From Lachnospiraceae bacterium (GTDB taxonomy: Bacteria > Bacillota > Clostridia > Lachnospirales > Lachnospiraceae), in the NCBI GenBank assembly GCA_024682075.1, contig JAIKZQ010000019.1, positions 1 through 64,000 of the forward strand: DNA of 64,000 nt. Reading direction: 5' to 3'. Each line of letters starts with the position of its first letter. Position 1 is the stretch's first letter. Below the pieces are notes generated by a model. It worked only from the letters and a program-made list of their open reading frames with translations. It did not search any database and had not been told where the DNA came from. Positions 9,799 to 21,377 of this stretch are shown here, piece by piece. Made by a program: the position numbers and the translations under genes.

Positions 9799-10911
9799 AT
9801 GGCAAGCTTACAGTTAGAGCATATTACAAAACAGTATCCTAACGGTTTCGTAGCTGTTAAGGACTTTAACCTCGATGTTGAAGATAAGGAATTCATCATT
9901 TTCGTTGGTCCTTCAGGATGCGGTAAATCAACAACACTGCGTATGATCGCAGGTCTTGAAGATATCTCTTCAGGTACACTTAAAATCGGCGGCAAAGTAA
10001 TGAACGATGTAGAGCCTAAGGATCGTGATATCGCAATGGTATTCCAGAACTACGCTCTGTATCCTCATATGACAGTATATGATAACATGGCATTCGGTCT
10101 TAAACTTCGTAAAGTTCCGAAGGAAGAGATCGACCAGAAGGTTAAGGCAGCAGCTAAGATCCTTGATCTTTCAAATCTCCTTGATCGTAAGCCTAAGGCT
10201 CTTTCAGGTGGTCAGAGACAGCGTGTAGCTATGGGACGTGCTATCGTACGTAATCCTAAGGTATTCCTCATGGACGAGCCTCTCTCCAACCTCGATGCAA
10301 AGCTTCGTGTACAGATGAGAATCGAGATCGCAAAGCTTCATCAGAGACTCGGCACCACCATCATCTACGTTACCCACGACCAGACTGAGGCTATGACCCT
10401 CGGTGACAGAATCGTCGTTATGAAGGACGGTATCGTTCAGCAGGTTGATTCTCCTCAGAATCTCTATGACAAGCCTTGCAACCTCTTCGTTGCAGGATTC
10501 ATGGGATCACCTCAGATGAACTTCCTTGATGCAACCGTAGTTGTTGACGGCGATGTTGCTAACCTTGAGATCGCAGGTCACAGCATTCCTCTTCCTCCCG
10601 CAAAGAGCAAGAAGCTCATCGAGGGCGGATATGACGGAAAGATCGTTACCTTCGGTATCAGACCCGAGGATGTTTACGATTCAGAGATGTACATCGAGAC
10701 TTCTCCTGCAAGCGTATTCGAGTCAGTCGTCAAGGTTTACGAGCTCATGGGTGCTGAAGTATTCCTTTACTTCGATCTCGAAGAGTTCCCTATCACCGCA
10801 AGAGTCGATCCTCGTACAAATGCAAGACCCGGCGATAACATCAGATTCGCTATCGATATCGAGAAGATTCACGTATTCGATAAGGAAACCGAGAAGGTTA
10901 TCACCAACTAA
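9799..10911 (+). CDS. sugar ABC transporter ATP-binding protein (MsmK/UgpC/MalK type)
   Basis: Walker A GPSGCGKST, LSGGQRQR signature, regulatory C-terminal domain. Confidence 0.96.
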   Translation: MASLQLEHITKQYPNGFVAVKDFNLDVEDKEFIIFVGPSGCGKSTTLRMIAGLEDISSGTLKIGGKVMNDVEPKDRDIAMVFQNYALYPHMTVYDNMAFGLKLRKVPKEEIDQKVKAAAKILDLSNLLDRKPKALSGGQRQRVAMGRAIVRNPKVFLMDEPLSNLDAKLRVQMRIEIAKLHQRLGTTIIYVTHDQTEAMTLGDRIVVMKDGIVQQVDSPQNLYDKPCNLFVAGFMGSPQMNFLDATVVVDGDVANLEIAGHSIPLPPAKSKKLIEGGYDGKIVTFGIRPEDVYDSEMYIETSPASVFESVVKVYELMGAEVFLYFDLEEFPITARVDPRTNARPGDNIRFAIDIEKIHVFDKETEKVITN

Positions 10912-10928
10912 TTTCCTAAATGTATCCT

Positions 10929-10963
10929 CATCCCGGGCAACATACTGCCCGGGATGTTTTTTT
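10929..10963 (+). terminator. intrinsic terminator
   Basis: CATCCCGGGCA-acatac-TGCCCGGGATG-T7. Confidence 0.93.
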
Positions 10964-10985
10964 AGTATCACTCAGGGGGGATCCG

Positions 10986-12068
10986 ATGATCACAAATCAG
11001 ATATTGCTGAAAAGCATCACGTCTCTTCAGGCCGTAACCAAGGTAGGCATGGCCCTGTACGATATTGAGGGAAATGAGATCGTCTCGGCAGAGGGGCCAA
11101 AGGTAAAGCCTGAAGCCGTAAGGAATTTTGCTGCCTCCCAGGCTGATTCTCAGGAGTCTTCGGGTGTTTATTTTCTCAAGATAGGCGAAGACGGGGACCT
11201 CAAATATGTACTCGCCTGTGATGCTATGAAGGATGATTCTTATCTGGCCGGAAGGATCTGCGTGAATCACATTTCCGAGCTGATGGATGCATACAGGGAG
11301 AGAGACGACAAGGGAAGCTTTTATCAGAATCTGATCCTGGATAATCTTCTTCTGGTTGACATATACAACAGGGCACGCAAGCTCAGGATCGATGTCAGTG
11401 TTCCCAGATGTGTTTATCTGGTATCGGTCAAGAAGGATAAAGACAGCATAGTGAAGGATCTTCTCAAGGGGCTGTTCGCTCCCCAGAGCGGTGATGTCAT
11501 CACAAGTGTCGATGAAAACACGCTGATCCTGATCAAGTGCTTCAGGGAGGATGCAGACCCGGATTCACTTGAGGAAGTGGCCCAGACCATTGTCTCCAGC
11601 CTTAATACCGAGGCAATGATCTCCGCGAGAGTCTCCTACGGAACGGTCGTCGAGGAACTCAAGGATGTTTCCAAGTCATACAAGGAAGCAAGAATGGCTA
11701 TGGATGTAGGCTCGATCTTCTATGCCGAGAAGAATGTCACGGCCTATACCAATCTCGGAATAGGAAGACTGATCTACCAGCTTCCGGTTCCTCTTTGCGA
11801 GATGTTTTTGGGAGAGATATTTGACGGCGGGATACTGGAAGACCTGGATGAAGAATCCAGGAGCACCATCAAGATGTTCTTCGAAAACAATCTGAATGTT
11901 TCGGAGACGTCCAGACAGCTCTTCATACACAGAAACACTCTTGTGTACAGGATTGAAAAACTTCAGAAGACCACCGGTCTTGACCTCAGAAACTTTGATG
12001 ATGCCGTGACTTTCAAGATTGCGCTGATGGTTGAAAACTATCTGAAATATATGAATGAGAGGGGCTGA
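10986..12068 (+). CDS. CdaR/PucR-type helix-turn-helix transcriptional regulator
   Basis: C-terminal NNLNVSETSRQLFIHRNTLVYRIEKLQKTTGLDLR HTH; start at ATG after a purine-rich RBS. Confidence 0.87.
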   Translation: MITNQILLKSITSLQAVTKVGMALYDIEGNEIVSAEGPKVKPEAVRNFAASQADSQESSGVYFLKIGEDGDLKYVLACDAMKDDSYLAGRICVNHISELMDAYRERDDKGSFYQNLILDNLLLVDIYNRARKLRIDVSVPRCVYLVSVKKDKDSIVKDLLKGLFAPQSGDVITSVDENTLILIKCFREDADPDSLEEVAQTIVSSLNTEAMISARVSYGTVVEELKDVSKSYKEARMAMDVGSIFYAEKNVTAYTNLGIGRLIYQLPVPLCEMFLGEIFDGGILEDLDEESRSTIKMFFENNLNVSETSRQLFIHRNTLVYRIEKLQKTTGLDLRNFDDAVTFKIALMVENYLKYMNERG

Positions 12069-12076
12069 GTGGCTTT

Positions 12077-13000
12077 TCACCGGATGATTCCGCTCAGATC
12101 CCAATTTGGTATGAATGATTCTTTTGCGGCTTCGCCCAGCTGGGTGAAGCCGTTTTCTATTCCTATCTCAGAGGCGAATTCCACCACTCTCCGGTACTCA
12201 TCATCGGTCACCTTTCTTCCCAGCAGGGGGTGAGAGGAGACGGAAGGCATGGGGGTGTACTGGTTCATGATGCTGACAAGGATGTCGTTTCCGTATGTGT
12301 CATGAAGATATCTGAGGATCCTTTTCGATTCGGGAACGGCCCCCGGAAGCACAAGATGCCTTACGATCATGCCTTTTTTCATGATGCCGTCGTCGGATAA
12401 TGATACCGGTCCCGTCTGGGAAAACATCTCCTTAAGAGCCGGTTTGGCCACATCGGGATAATCCCAGGCGGAGCTGTATTCCGAAGCTTTTTCCGGACTC
12501 ATGTATTTAAAGTCCGGCATATATATGTCAATGCATCCGTCCAGGAGTTTCAGCGCCTGAACCGATTCATACCCGCCGGAATTATATACGGTGGGGATGG
12601 TAAGTCCGTTTTTTCTTGCATCTGTGATGGCAGCCCTGATATGAGGGATGAAACAGACTCCGGTCACGAGGTTTATGTTGGATGCTCCCGCATCCTGGAG
12701 TTCAAGAAAGATCTCCGACAGTCTCCCGGCAGTGATGATTGCGCCCTCTCCTCCTGAGGAGATCGCAGAGTTTTGGCAGAATACGCATTTCAGATTGCAT
12801 CCGGAAAAAAAGACTGTCCCCGATCCGTTTTTTCCCGTAAGGACAGGCTCTTCCCACATATGACGATAAGCCTTGGCCGCAACGATCTCGGAGCCCATGC
12901 GGCAAAAACCTTTCCCGCCGAGGGTTCTGTTGACCCGGCACTGCCTGGGACACAGAGTGCATTCGCTGTAATATTGTGAAATGTCGGAATTATCCTTCAT
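12077..13000 (-). CDS. radical SAM protein, PflX/PflA-like
   Basis: CTLCPRQCRVNRT...GKGFCRMG and FFSGCNLKCVFCQN. Confidence 0.92.
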   Translation of the reverse strand: MKDNSDISQYYSECTLCPRQCRVNRTLGGKGFCRMGSEIVAAKAYRHMWEEPVLTGKNGSGTVFFSGCNLKCVFCQNSAISSGGEGAIITAGRLSEIFLELQDAGASNINLVTGVCFIPHIRAAITDARKNGLTIPTVYNSGGYESVQALKLLDGCIDIYMPDFKYMSPEKASEYSSAWDYPDVAKPALKEMFSQTGPVSLSDDGIMKKGMIVRHLVLPGAVPESKRILRYLHDTYGNDILVSIMNQYTPMPSVSSHPLLGRKVTDDEYRRVVEFASEIGIENGFTQLGEAAKESFIPNWDLSGIIR

Positions 13001-13064
13001 GGGTTAATGATGTGCGGCTCCGGCCGGATGAGACTGACGACGGTCATGTCAAAGGATAAAAAAA

Positions 13065-13206
13065 GTTGCCTGCAGAAAGCAACCCACCACCCGGCTAATC
13101 TGCGGCACATGGACGGTCTGCTTAGTGCTGCTTGGTTCCCCACCTGACACGGTTCACAGGGTCGCACTGCGCAGGACCGAATGATGAGCTGCTGTCTGCA
13201 CGCAAC
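13065..13206 (-). ncRNA. ffs: bacterial signal recognition particle RNA
   Basis: Minus strand contains GTGTCAGGTGGGGAACCAAGCAGCACTAAG apical loop; termini gttgcgtgcagacagcag / ctgctttctgcaggcaac-like pair; poly-U run follows the 3' end. Confidence 0.92.
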
Positions 13207-13214
13207 GAAAATAT

Positions 13215-13241
13215 ATTATAGGCATTTGCAGGTTAAGTCAA
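13215..13241 (-). promoter_or_regulatory. promoter of the SRP RNA
   Basis: Minus strand TTGACT-15 nt-TATAAT ending about 8 nt before the RNA 5' end. Confidence 0.75.
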
Positions 13242-13467
13242 GAGCTGCCGCTTGAACAGGACACATTTCAGGAACCGCTAAGCTCGCTCAAAATCGTCGG
13301 AATATATATGTGTATCCGGCTCCACAGACAGCAGGCTTTGTTCGGCAGATAGCTTACGGCTATTGAAAGAAAGCTTTCTAATGTAGTGTCACTTGCTATG
13401 AATGGGGATAAAGTATAATATTGTAGAAGCGCAGTTTTAAGCTAATCTTACAGATGAGGAAAAAGAA

Positions 13468-14661
13468 ATGCTTGTACAGAAATATAAGGACATGCTCGGT
13501 GCAAAGTCGGTAATAAGGGATCTTGCGGGAAAGGCAGCAGAACGCGGCAAGGAGATAGGATATGAGAACGTGTTCGACTACAGCCTCGGCAACCCCTCGG
13601 TTCCGGCACCGGATGCATATAATGAATCTCTCAAAAGAATGATAGACAGTCTGGATTCAAGAGCCCTCCACGGGTATTCTCCCAATCCCGGACTTCCGGA
13701 GGCACGAGATGCCGTTGCTGCATCTCTTTCCAGGAGATTCGGCATTCCTTATACAAGAGAGCATATATTCATGACCAGCGCCGCTGCGTCGGCACTTGCG
13801 CATGCCTTCAGGCTGGTCACGGAGCCCGGTGATGAGATACTTACCTTTGCTCCATATTTTCCGGAATACGGCCCGTATGTAAATCTCACGGGTGCGGTCT
13901 TGAAGGTTGTCCCTGCGGATACCGAGACATTCCAGATCAATTTCGATGCTTTTGAGAGCATGATTAATGAAAAGACCATGGCGGTCCTTATCAACACTCC
14001 CAATAATCCCTCTGGTGTTGTCTATTCCGAGGATACTGTCAGGAGACTTTCGGATGTTCTGAGGAATGCACAGAAAAAGTATTCACACCCCATCTACATA
14101 ATCTCCGATGAACCCTACAGGGAGATCGTGTTTGACGGAAAAGCAGCACCCTGCATCTCCGCATTTTACGATAATACGATCATGTGCTATTCGTTCTCCA
14201 AATCACTTTCACTTCCCGGAGACAGAATAGGTTATATGGCTGTCAATCCCGCTGCCGAGGGTGCTGACCTGATGGTGAACATGGCTGTCCAGATATCAAG
14301 AGGCATCGGACATAACTGCCCGACATCCCTTATGCAGAGAGCAGTTGCGGAGAACATAGATCTTACTGCGGATCTTTCTGTGTATGAGACCAATATGAAC
14401 CTTATATATGACAAGCTTGTGGAACTCGGGTTTACCGTTGTCCGCCCCGGAGGAACATTCTATATCTTCCCCAAGGCACTCGAGGAGGATTCGGTTGCAT
14501 TTGCGCAGAAGGCTCTGAAATATGACCTGGTGCTCGTTCCCGGTGACAGCTTTGGTGCTCCCGGCTTTTTCAGGATGGCATACTGTATAGATACCGAGAA
14601 GGTAATAAGATCCCTTCCCGTATTGGATAGATTCGTTAAGGAAGAGTACGGAGCAGGATGA
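13468..14661 (+). CDS. pyridoxal phosphate-dependent aminotransferase class I/II
   Basis: NTPNNPSGVVYS, SDEPYREIVFDG, YSFSKSLSLPGDRIGY. Confidence 0.95.
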   Translation: MLVQKYKDMLGAKSVIRDLAGKAAERGKEIGYENVFDYSLGNPSVPAPDAYNESLKRMIDSLDSRALHGYSPNPGLPEARDAVAASLSRRFGIPYTREHIFMTSAAASALAHAFRLVTEPGDEILTFAPYFPEYGPYVNLTGAVLKVVPADTETFQINFDAFESMINEKTMAVLINTPNNPSGVVYSEDTVRRLSDVLRNAQKKYSHPIYIISDEPYREIVFDGKAAPCISAFYDNTIMCYSFSKSLSLPGDRIGYMAVNPAAEGADLMVNMAVQISRGIGHNCPTSLMQRAVAENIDLTADLSVYETNMNLIYDKLVELGFTVVRPGGTFYIFPKALEEDSVAFAQKALKYDLVLVPGDSFGAPGFFRMAYCIDTEKVIRSLPVLDRFVKEEYGAG

Positions 14662-14662
14662 T

Positions 14663-15544
14663 ATGAGCAAGATGATTAACGGCGGCCTTGTTCTTGAAGG
14701 CGGCGGCATGAAGGGAATCTTTACTGCCGGAGTTCTCGATTTTCTCCTGGATAAGGGCATAATGTTTTCTTCAATATACGGAGTTTCCGCGGGCGCATGT
14801 CACATGACCAGCTATGTCTCAGGGCAAAGAGGCAGGGCATTCGACATAAGCGTTGATTATCTGGATACAAGATGGTACTGCGGCATCCCTTCGCTGATCA
14901 CTACGGGAAATCTTTTCAATACGGATGTCGCATACGGGCTTATTCCCGATTCGCTGAATCCCTTTGATCATGAGTCGTATGAAAAGTATGAAGGAAATGC
15001 CTACAGTGTCGTGACGGATGTGGAAACAGGGAAGCCGGAGTATCTGAGAGTGAAATCCTGCAGAGGAGCCGGCATGGACAGGATAAGGGCATCCGCATCG
15101 CTTCCTCTTGTTGCACGCATGGTCGAGATAGACGGCAGGAAATACCTTGATGGCGGTCTCAGCGATGCGATACCTCTTGAAAGATCCATAAGATCGGGTA
15201 ACGGCGTTAACCTTGTGATCCTCACCAAGGAAGTGGGATATGTCAGAACTCCGATACCGGCATATGAGCTGAACCTTCTGAAAGTAAGATATGCGGCCTA
15301 TCCCAATATCTGGAAACTGATGAGGAATCGTGATATCAGATACAACAGACAGCTTGAATATGTCTCGGAAATGGAGAAAGACGGCAAGGCATTTGTAATC
15401 AGGCCACAGCACAAGGGAAACACCAAGAGGATCGACAAGGATCCCGCACATCTAAAGGCTTTGTACCTTGAAGGATATGAGGAGGCCGAAAAGAACTGGG
15501 ATGCCCTGGAACAGTACCTGAGAAATGCCGAGATTTCAAGATGA
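14663..15544 (+). CDS. patatin-like phospholipase family protein
   Basis: GLVLEGGGMKGIFTAGVLD oxyanion loop, GVSAGA serine, DGGLSDAIP. Confidence 0.95.
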   Translation: MSKMINGGLVLEGGGMKGIFTAGVLDFLLDKGIMFSSIYGVSAGACHMTSYVSGQRGRAFDISVDYLDTRWYCGIPSLITTGNLFNTDVAYGLIPDSLNPFDHESYEKYEGNAYSVVTDVETGKPEYLRVKSCRGAGMDRIRASASLPLVARMVEIDGRKYLDGGLSDAIPLERSIRSGNGVNLVILTKEVGYVRTPIPAYELNLLKVRYAAYPNIWKLMRNRDIRYNRQLEYVSEMEKDGKAFVIRPQHKGNTKRIDKDPAHLKALYLEGYEEAEKNWDALEQYLRNAEISR

Positions 15545-15559
15545 AATAGGCATAATCAT

Positions 15560-15588
15560 TTGACAAAAAACCTTTGTTATATTAAACT
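15560..15588 (+). promoter_or_regulatory. sigma-A type promoter
   Basis: TTGACA-17 nt-TAAACT upstream of the 15660 gene. Confidence 0.55.
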
Positions 15589-15659
15589 CGTTTTTGTTGA
15601 GGACGGAAGAATCCTCTGAGGAGTTATTTCTTTTTGTGTAGGATAGAAGGGAGATTATT

Positions 15660-16073
15660 ATGGCAGTCGAAAAGAAGGCTATCGCTAAGCCCGCAGCAGC
15701 AAAGGCTGAGCCCGCAAAGGCAGAAGCAGCTCCTGCAAAGGCAGAGGCTAAGGCAGAAGTTAAGAAGCCCGCAGCAAAGGCACCCGCAGCAAAGAAGACC
15801 GCTGCTAAGAAGCCCGCTGAGAAGAAGGTCGCAGCAAAGGCACCCGCAGCAAAGGCACCCGCAGCTAAGAAGTGCGATTCCGCAGCTAAGGTTGTTCTTC
15901 AGCTTGGTGACAGAGAGTATACCAATTGTGATCTCGTCAAGATCGCAAAGGACGTATGGAAGTTCGATCTTGGCAAGGATGCAGAGCCCAAGAGCATCGA
16001 GCTTTATGTTAAGCCTGAAGAGTGCAAGGTATATTATGTAATGGATGGCGAGAGCGGAGACTTCAATATCTGA
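15660..16073 (+). CDS. Lys/Ala/Pro-rich (histone H1-like) N-terminal tail with a small C-terminal domain, DUF6465-like
   Basis: Low-complexity KPAAKAPAAKK repeats to about residue 75, then folded-looking domain KVVLQLGDREYTNCDLVKIAKDVWKFD. Confidence 0.8.
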   Translation: MAVEKKAIAKPAAAKAEPAKAEAAPAKAEAKAEVKKPAAKAPAAKKTAAKKPAEKKVAAKAPAAKAPAAKKCDSAAKVVLQLGDREYTNCDLVKIAKDVWKFDLGKDAEPKSIELYVKPEECKVYYVMDGESGDFNI

Positions 16074-16095
16074 TATATTCCGTTTATAAGCTCAG

Positions 16096-16127
16096 GGCCG
16101 TTCCGGAGATACCGGGACGGCCTTTTT
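16096..16127 (+). terminator. intrinsic terminator
   Basis: GGCCGTtCCGG-agata-CCGGgACGGCC-T5. Confidence 0.88.
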
Positions 16128-16176
16128 GCATGCTTTGTTTTGGAGACTTCTTTATTTTCTTTTCATAAATGAATTG

Positions 16177-16205
16177 TTGACACTTTAATATCCAAGTGCT
16201 AATTT
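16177..16205 (+). promoter_or_regulatory. promoter of the hrcA operon
   Basis: TTGACA-17 nt-TAATTT directly upstream of the CIRCE element. Confidence 0.75.
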
Positions 16206-16219
16206 AATTCATGTAGATG

Positions 16220-16246
16220 TTAGCACTCTTTTAAACCGAGTGCTAA
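16220..16246. promoter_or_regulatory. CIRCE element (HrcA operator)
   Basis: TTAGCACTC-N9-GAGTGCTAA, exact match to CIRCE consensus. Confidence 0.98.
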
Positions 16247-16264
16247 CAAAATAGAGAAAGGGGT

Positions 16265-17305
16265 ATGGATATGGAAATGGATGAAAGAAAAGCCACAATA
16301 CTTCAGGCCATCATCCGTAACTATCTGGAAACAGGCGAGCCTGTCGGAAGCAGGACCATATCCAAGTACACCGATCTCAACCTGAGTTCCGCCACGATCA
16401 GGAATGAAATGGCGGATCTTGAGGAGATGGGATATATCATCCAGCCTCATACTTCTGCGGGCCGCATTCCCTCCGACAAGGGTTACAGATTCTATGTGGA
16501 TACCATGATGGAGGCCAAGGACCGTGAGATAGAGGAGATGAAGAAGGTCCTGACCGAGAGGCAGGATAAACTCGAGGACATGCTTAAAGGCGTGGTCAAG
16601 CTCCTTGCGAGGGACACGCAGTACGCAACGCTCATCACTTCGCCGAGCGCGGGCCGCAACAAGCTCAAGTTCATCCAGCTGTCCAGGATAGACGATGAAC
16701 ATCTTCTGACTGTAATAGTCAAAGAGGGGAATGTCATCAAGAACAAGGTCATAGATGTTCCGGAACCTCTTAATGAAGAAACGGTCCTGAAGCTGAACCT
16801 GATGCTCAATACACAGCTTTCCGGCATGACCATGGATGAGATATCGCTCAGCATGATAACCGGACTCAAGGCGCAGGCCGGTGCTCATTCCGAAGTCATA
16901 GCGGAGGTGATCGATGCAGTTGCCGAAGCGATAAGTGCGGAGGAAGACCTGAAGGTCTATACCAGCGGCACCAACAATATCCTCAAGTATCCCGAGCTCA
17001 GTGACAATTCCGAGAAGGCCGGACATCTCATCAATACATTCGAGGAAAAAGAAGGACTTGAGGTGCTGATGAACTCCGACGCGGGTGATGACAGCAGCAC
17101 CGGAATCCAGGTATATATCGGAAGCGAGAACAAGCTCGAGGGCATGGAAGAATGCAGCGTTGTCACCGCAACATATGAACTTGGCGGCGGAATGAAGGGC
17201 ACCATAGGAATTGTCGGACCCAAGAGAATGGATTATGACAAGGTTGTCGGAACTCTGAAATCACTGAGGAGCGGTCTTGACGATCTGTACAAAAAGGATA
17301 ATTAG
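16265..17305 (+). CDS. hrcA: heat-inducible transcriptional repressor HrcA
   Basis: GEPVGSRTISK...LSSATIRNEMADLEEMGYI; CIRCE and operon context. Confidence 0.97.
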   Translation: MDMEMDERKATILQAIIRNYLETGEPVGSRTISKYTDLNLSSATIRNEMADLEEMGYIIQPHTSAGRIPSDKGYRFYVDTMMEAKDREIEEMKKVLTERQDKLEDMLKGVVKLLARDTQYATLITSPSAGRNKLKFIQLSRIDDEHLLTVIVKEGNVIKNKVIDVPEPLNEETVLKLNLMLNTQLSGMTMDEISLSMITGLKAQAGAHSEVIAEVIDAVAEAISAEEDLKVYTSGTNNILKYPELSDNSEKAGHLINTFEEKEGLEVLMNSDAGDDSSTGIQVYIGSENKLEGMEECSVVTATYELGGGMKGTIGIVGPKRMDYDKVVGTLKSLRSGLDDLYKKDN

Positions 17306-17325
17306 AGAAAGGATCTGTTTTAATA

Positions 17326-20030
<2,705 letters not shown>

Positions 20031-20036
20031 TGTAAG

Positions 20037-21209
20037 ATGGCAGAGACTAAGCGTGACTACTACGAGGTACTCGGAGTAGACAAGAGTGCCGATGAGGCAA
20101 CGCTTAAAAAAGCATACAGGGTACTTGCCAAGAAGTACCATCCGGATGCGAATCCCGGCGATAAGGAAGCAGAGGCCAAGTTCAAGGAGGCCTCTGAGGC
20201 CTACGCCGTTCTGAGTGATCCCGACAAGAGGGCGAAGTACGATCAGTTCGGCCATGCCGCATTTGAAAACGGAGGCGGCGGAGCCGGCGGTTTTGACTTC
20301 ACGAACATGGATTTCAGTGATATCTTCGGCGATTTCGGCGATATCTTCGGAAGCTTTTTCGGCGGCGGAAGGAGGTATTCCTCCGGTCCGAGCAACGGTC
20401 CCATGAAAGGAGCCAATATCAGGACAAGCGTAAGGCTTACTTTCATGGAAGCGGTCTTCGGCTGCAAGAAAGAGATCGAACTGAACGTGAAGGAAGAATG
20501 CAAGTCCTGTAAGGGAAGCGGTGCAAAGCCCGGAACATCTCCCGAGACCTGCTCTACCTGCGGAGGCAAGGGACAGGTCGTAAGAAGCAGGAATTCCGCG
20601 TTCGGACTCATGAGAAGCGTTGAGGTATGTCCCGACTGCCGCGGAACCGGCAAGATCATCAGGGAAAAATGTCCCGACTGCCGCGGAACAGGATACATTT
20701 CCATCAAGAAGAGATATTCGGTTGATTTCCCTGCAGGAATCGATAACGGCCAGGCGGTCAGTCTTGCCGAACTCGGAGATCCCGGAACAAACGGCGGTCC
20801 GAGGGGAGATGTCCGCGTAGAGGCGATCGTTGACAGACATCCCATATTCCAGAGGGACGGATTCGACATTTATTCGCTTGTGCCCATTTCATATGCCGTG
20901 GCTGCACTTGGCGGACCTGTTCTCGTTGATACCGTTGACGGCAAGGTCATTTATGACGTCAAGGCCGGAACCCAGACCGACATGAGGGTCAGACTCAAAG
21001 GAAAGGGTGTTCCTTCGTGGAGGAACAAGAACCAGAGAGGCGACCATTATATTACTCTTGTTGTGGAAACTCCCGAGAAACTTTCAAACGAAGCAAAGGA
21101 ACTTCTCAGGAAATTCGACCAGCTTACAGGTGACTCCCTGCATGCCGCAGAGAAGGCTTCGGGTGGAGAAACTAAGGAAAAACCCGGCAAGAAAAAGAAA
21201 TTGTTCTAA
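20037..21209 (+). CDS. dnaJ: molecular chaperone DnaJ
   Basis: J domain (HPD), G/F region, four CxxCxGxG zinc motifs. Confidence 0.98.
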   Translation: MAETKRDYYEVLGVDKSADEATLKKAYRVLAKKYHPDANPGDKEAEAKFKEASEAYAVLSDPDKRAKYDQFGHAAFENGGGGAGGFDFTNMDFSDIFGDFGDIFGSFFGGGRRYSSGPSNGPMKGANIRTSVRLTFMEAVFGCKKEIELNVKEECKSCKGSGAKPGTSPETCSTCGGKGQVVRSRNSAFGLMRSVEVCPDCRGTGKIIREKCPDCRGTGYISIKKRYSVDFPAGIDNGQAVSLAELGDPGTNGGPRGDVRVEAIVDRHPIFQRDGFDIYSLVPISYAVAALGGPVLVDTVDGKVIYDVKAGTQTDMRVRLKGKGVPSWRNKNQRGDHYITLVVETPEKLSNEAKELLRKFDQLTGDSLHAAEKASGGETKEKPGKKKKLF

Positions 21210-21240
21210 ATATTTATGCTCATATTGCTTTGATTTAGGT

Positions 21241-21270
21241 AAAAGTGCACCACTTAGGTGCACTTTTTTT
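21241..21270 (+). terminator. intrinsic terminator of the hrcA-dnaJ operon
   Basis: AAAAGTGCACC-actta-GGTGCACTTTTTTT. Confidence 0.93.
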
Positions 21271-21283
21271 GTTATTTTAAATC

Positions 21284-21334
21284 TTGTAAAGAGTCTGGAA
21301 ATGATATATATTTACTTTACTTAATCCATTAAGT
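21284..21334 (+). promoter_or_regulatory. lacI-family gene promoter with palindromic operator
   Basis: TTGTAA (21284-21289)-17 nt-TATATT (21307-21312), then ACTTAATCCATTAAGT (21319-21334). Confidence 0.75.
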
Positions 21335-21377
21335 TAACGAAATGGGTGGTTTTTTCCCAGTGGGGGGAGAATACTGA

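Noticed and set aside
15680-15890. Short repeats resembling a CRISPR array
   Set aside because: Codon-level KPAAK-type low complexity inside a CDS; no regular repeat-spacer pattern
15634-16041. Alternative-frame Arg/Gln-rich ORF overlapping the Lys/Ala-rich gene
   Set aside because: Frame artefact of the same low-complexity DNA; the 15660 frame has a better start and a folded C-terminus
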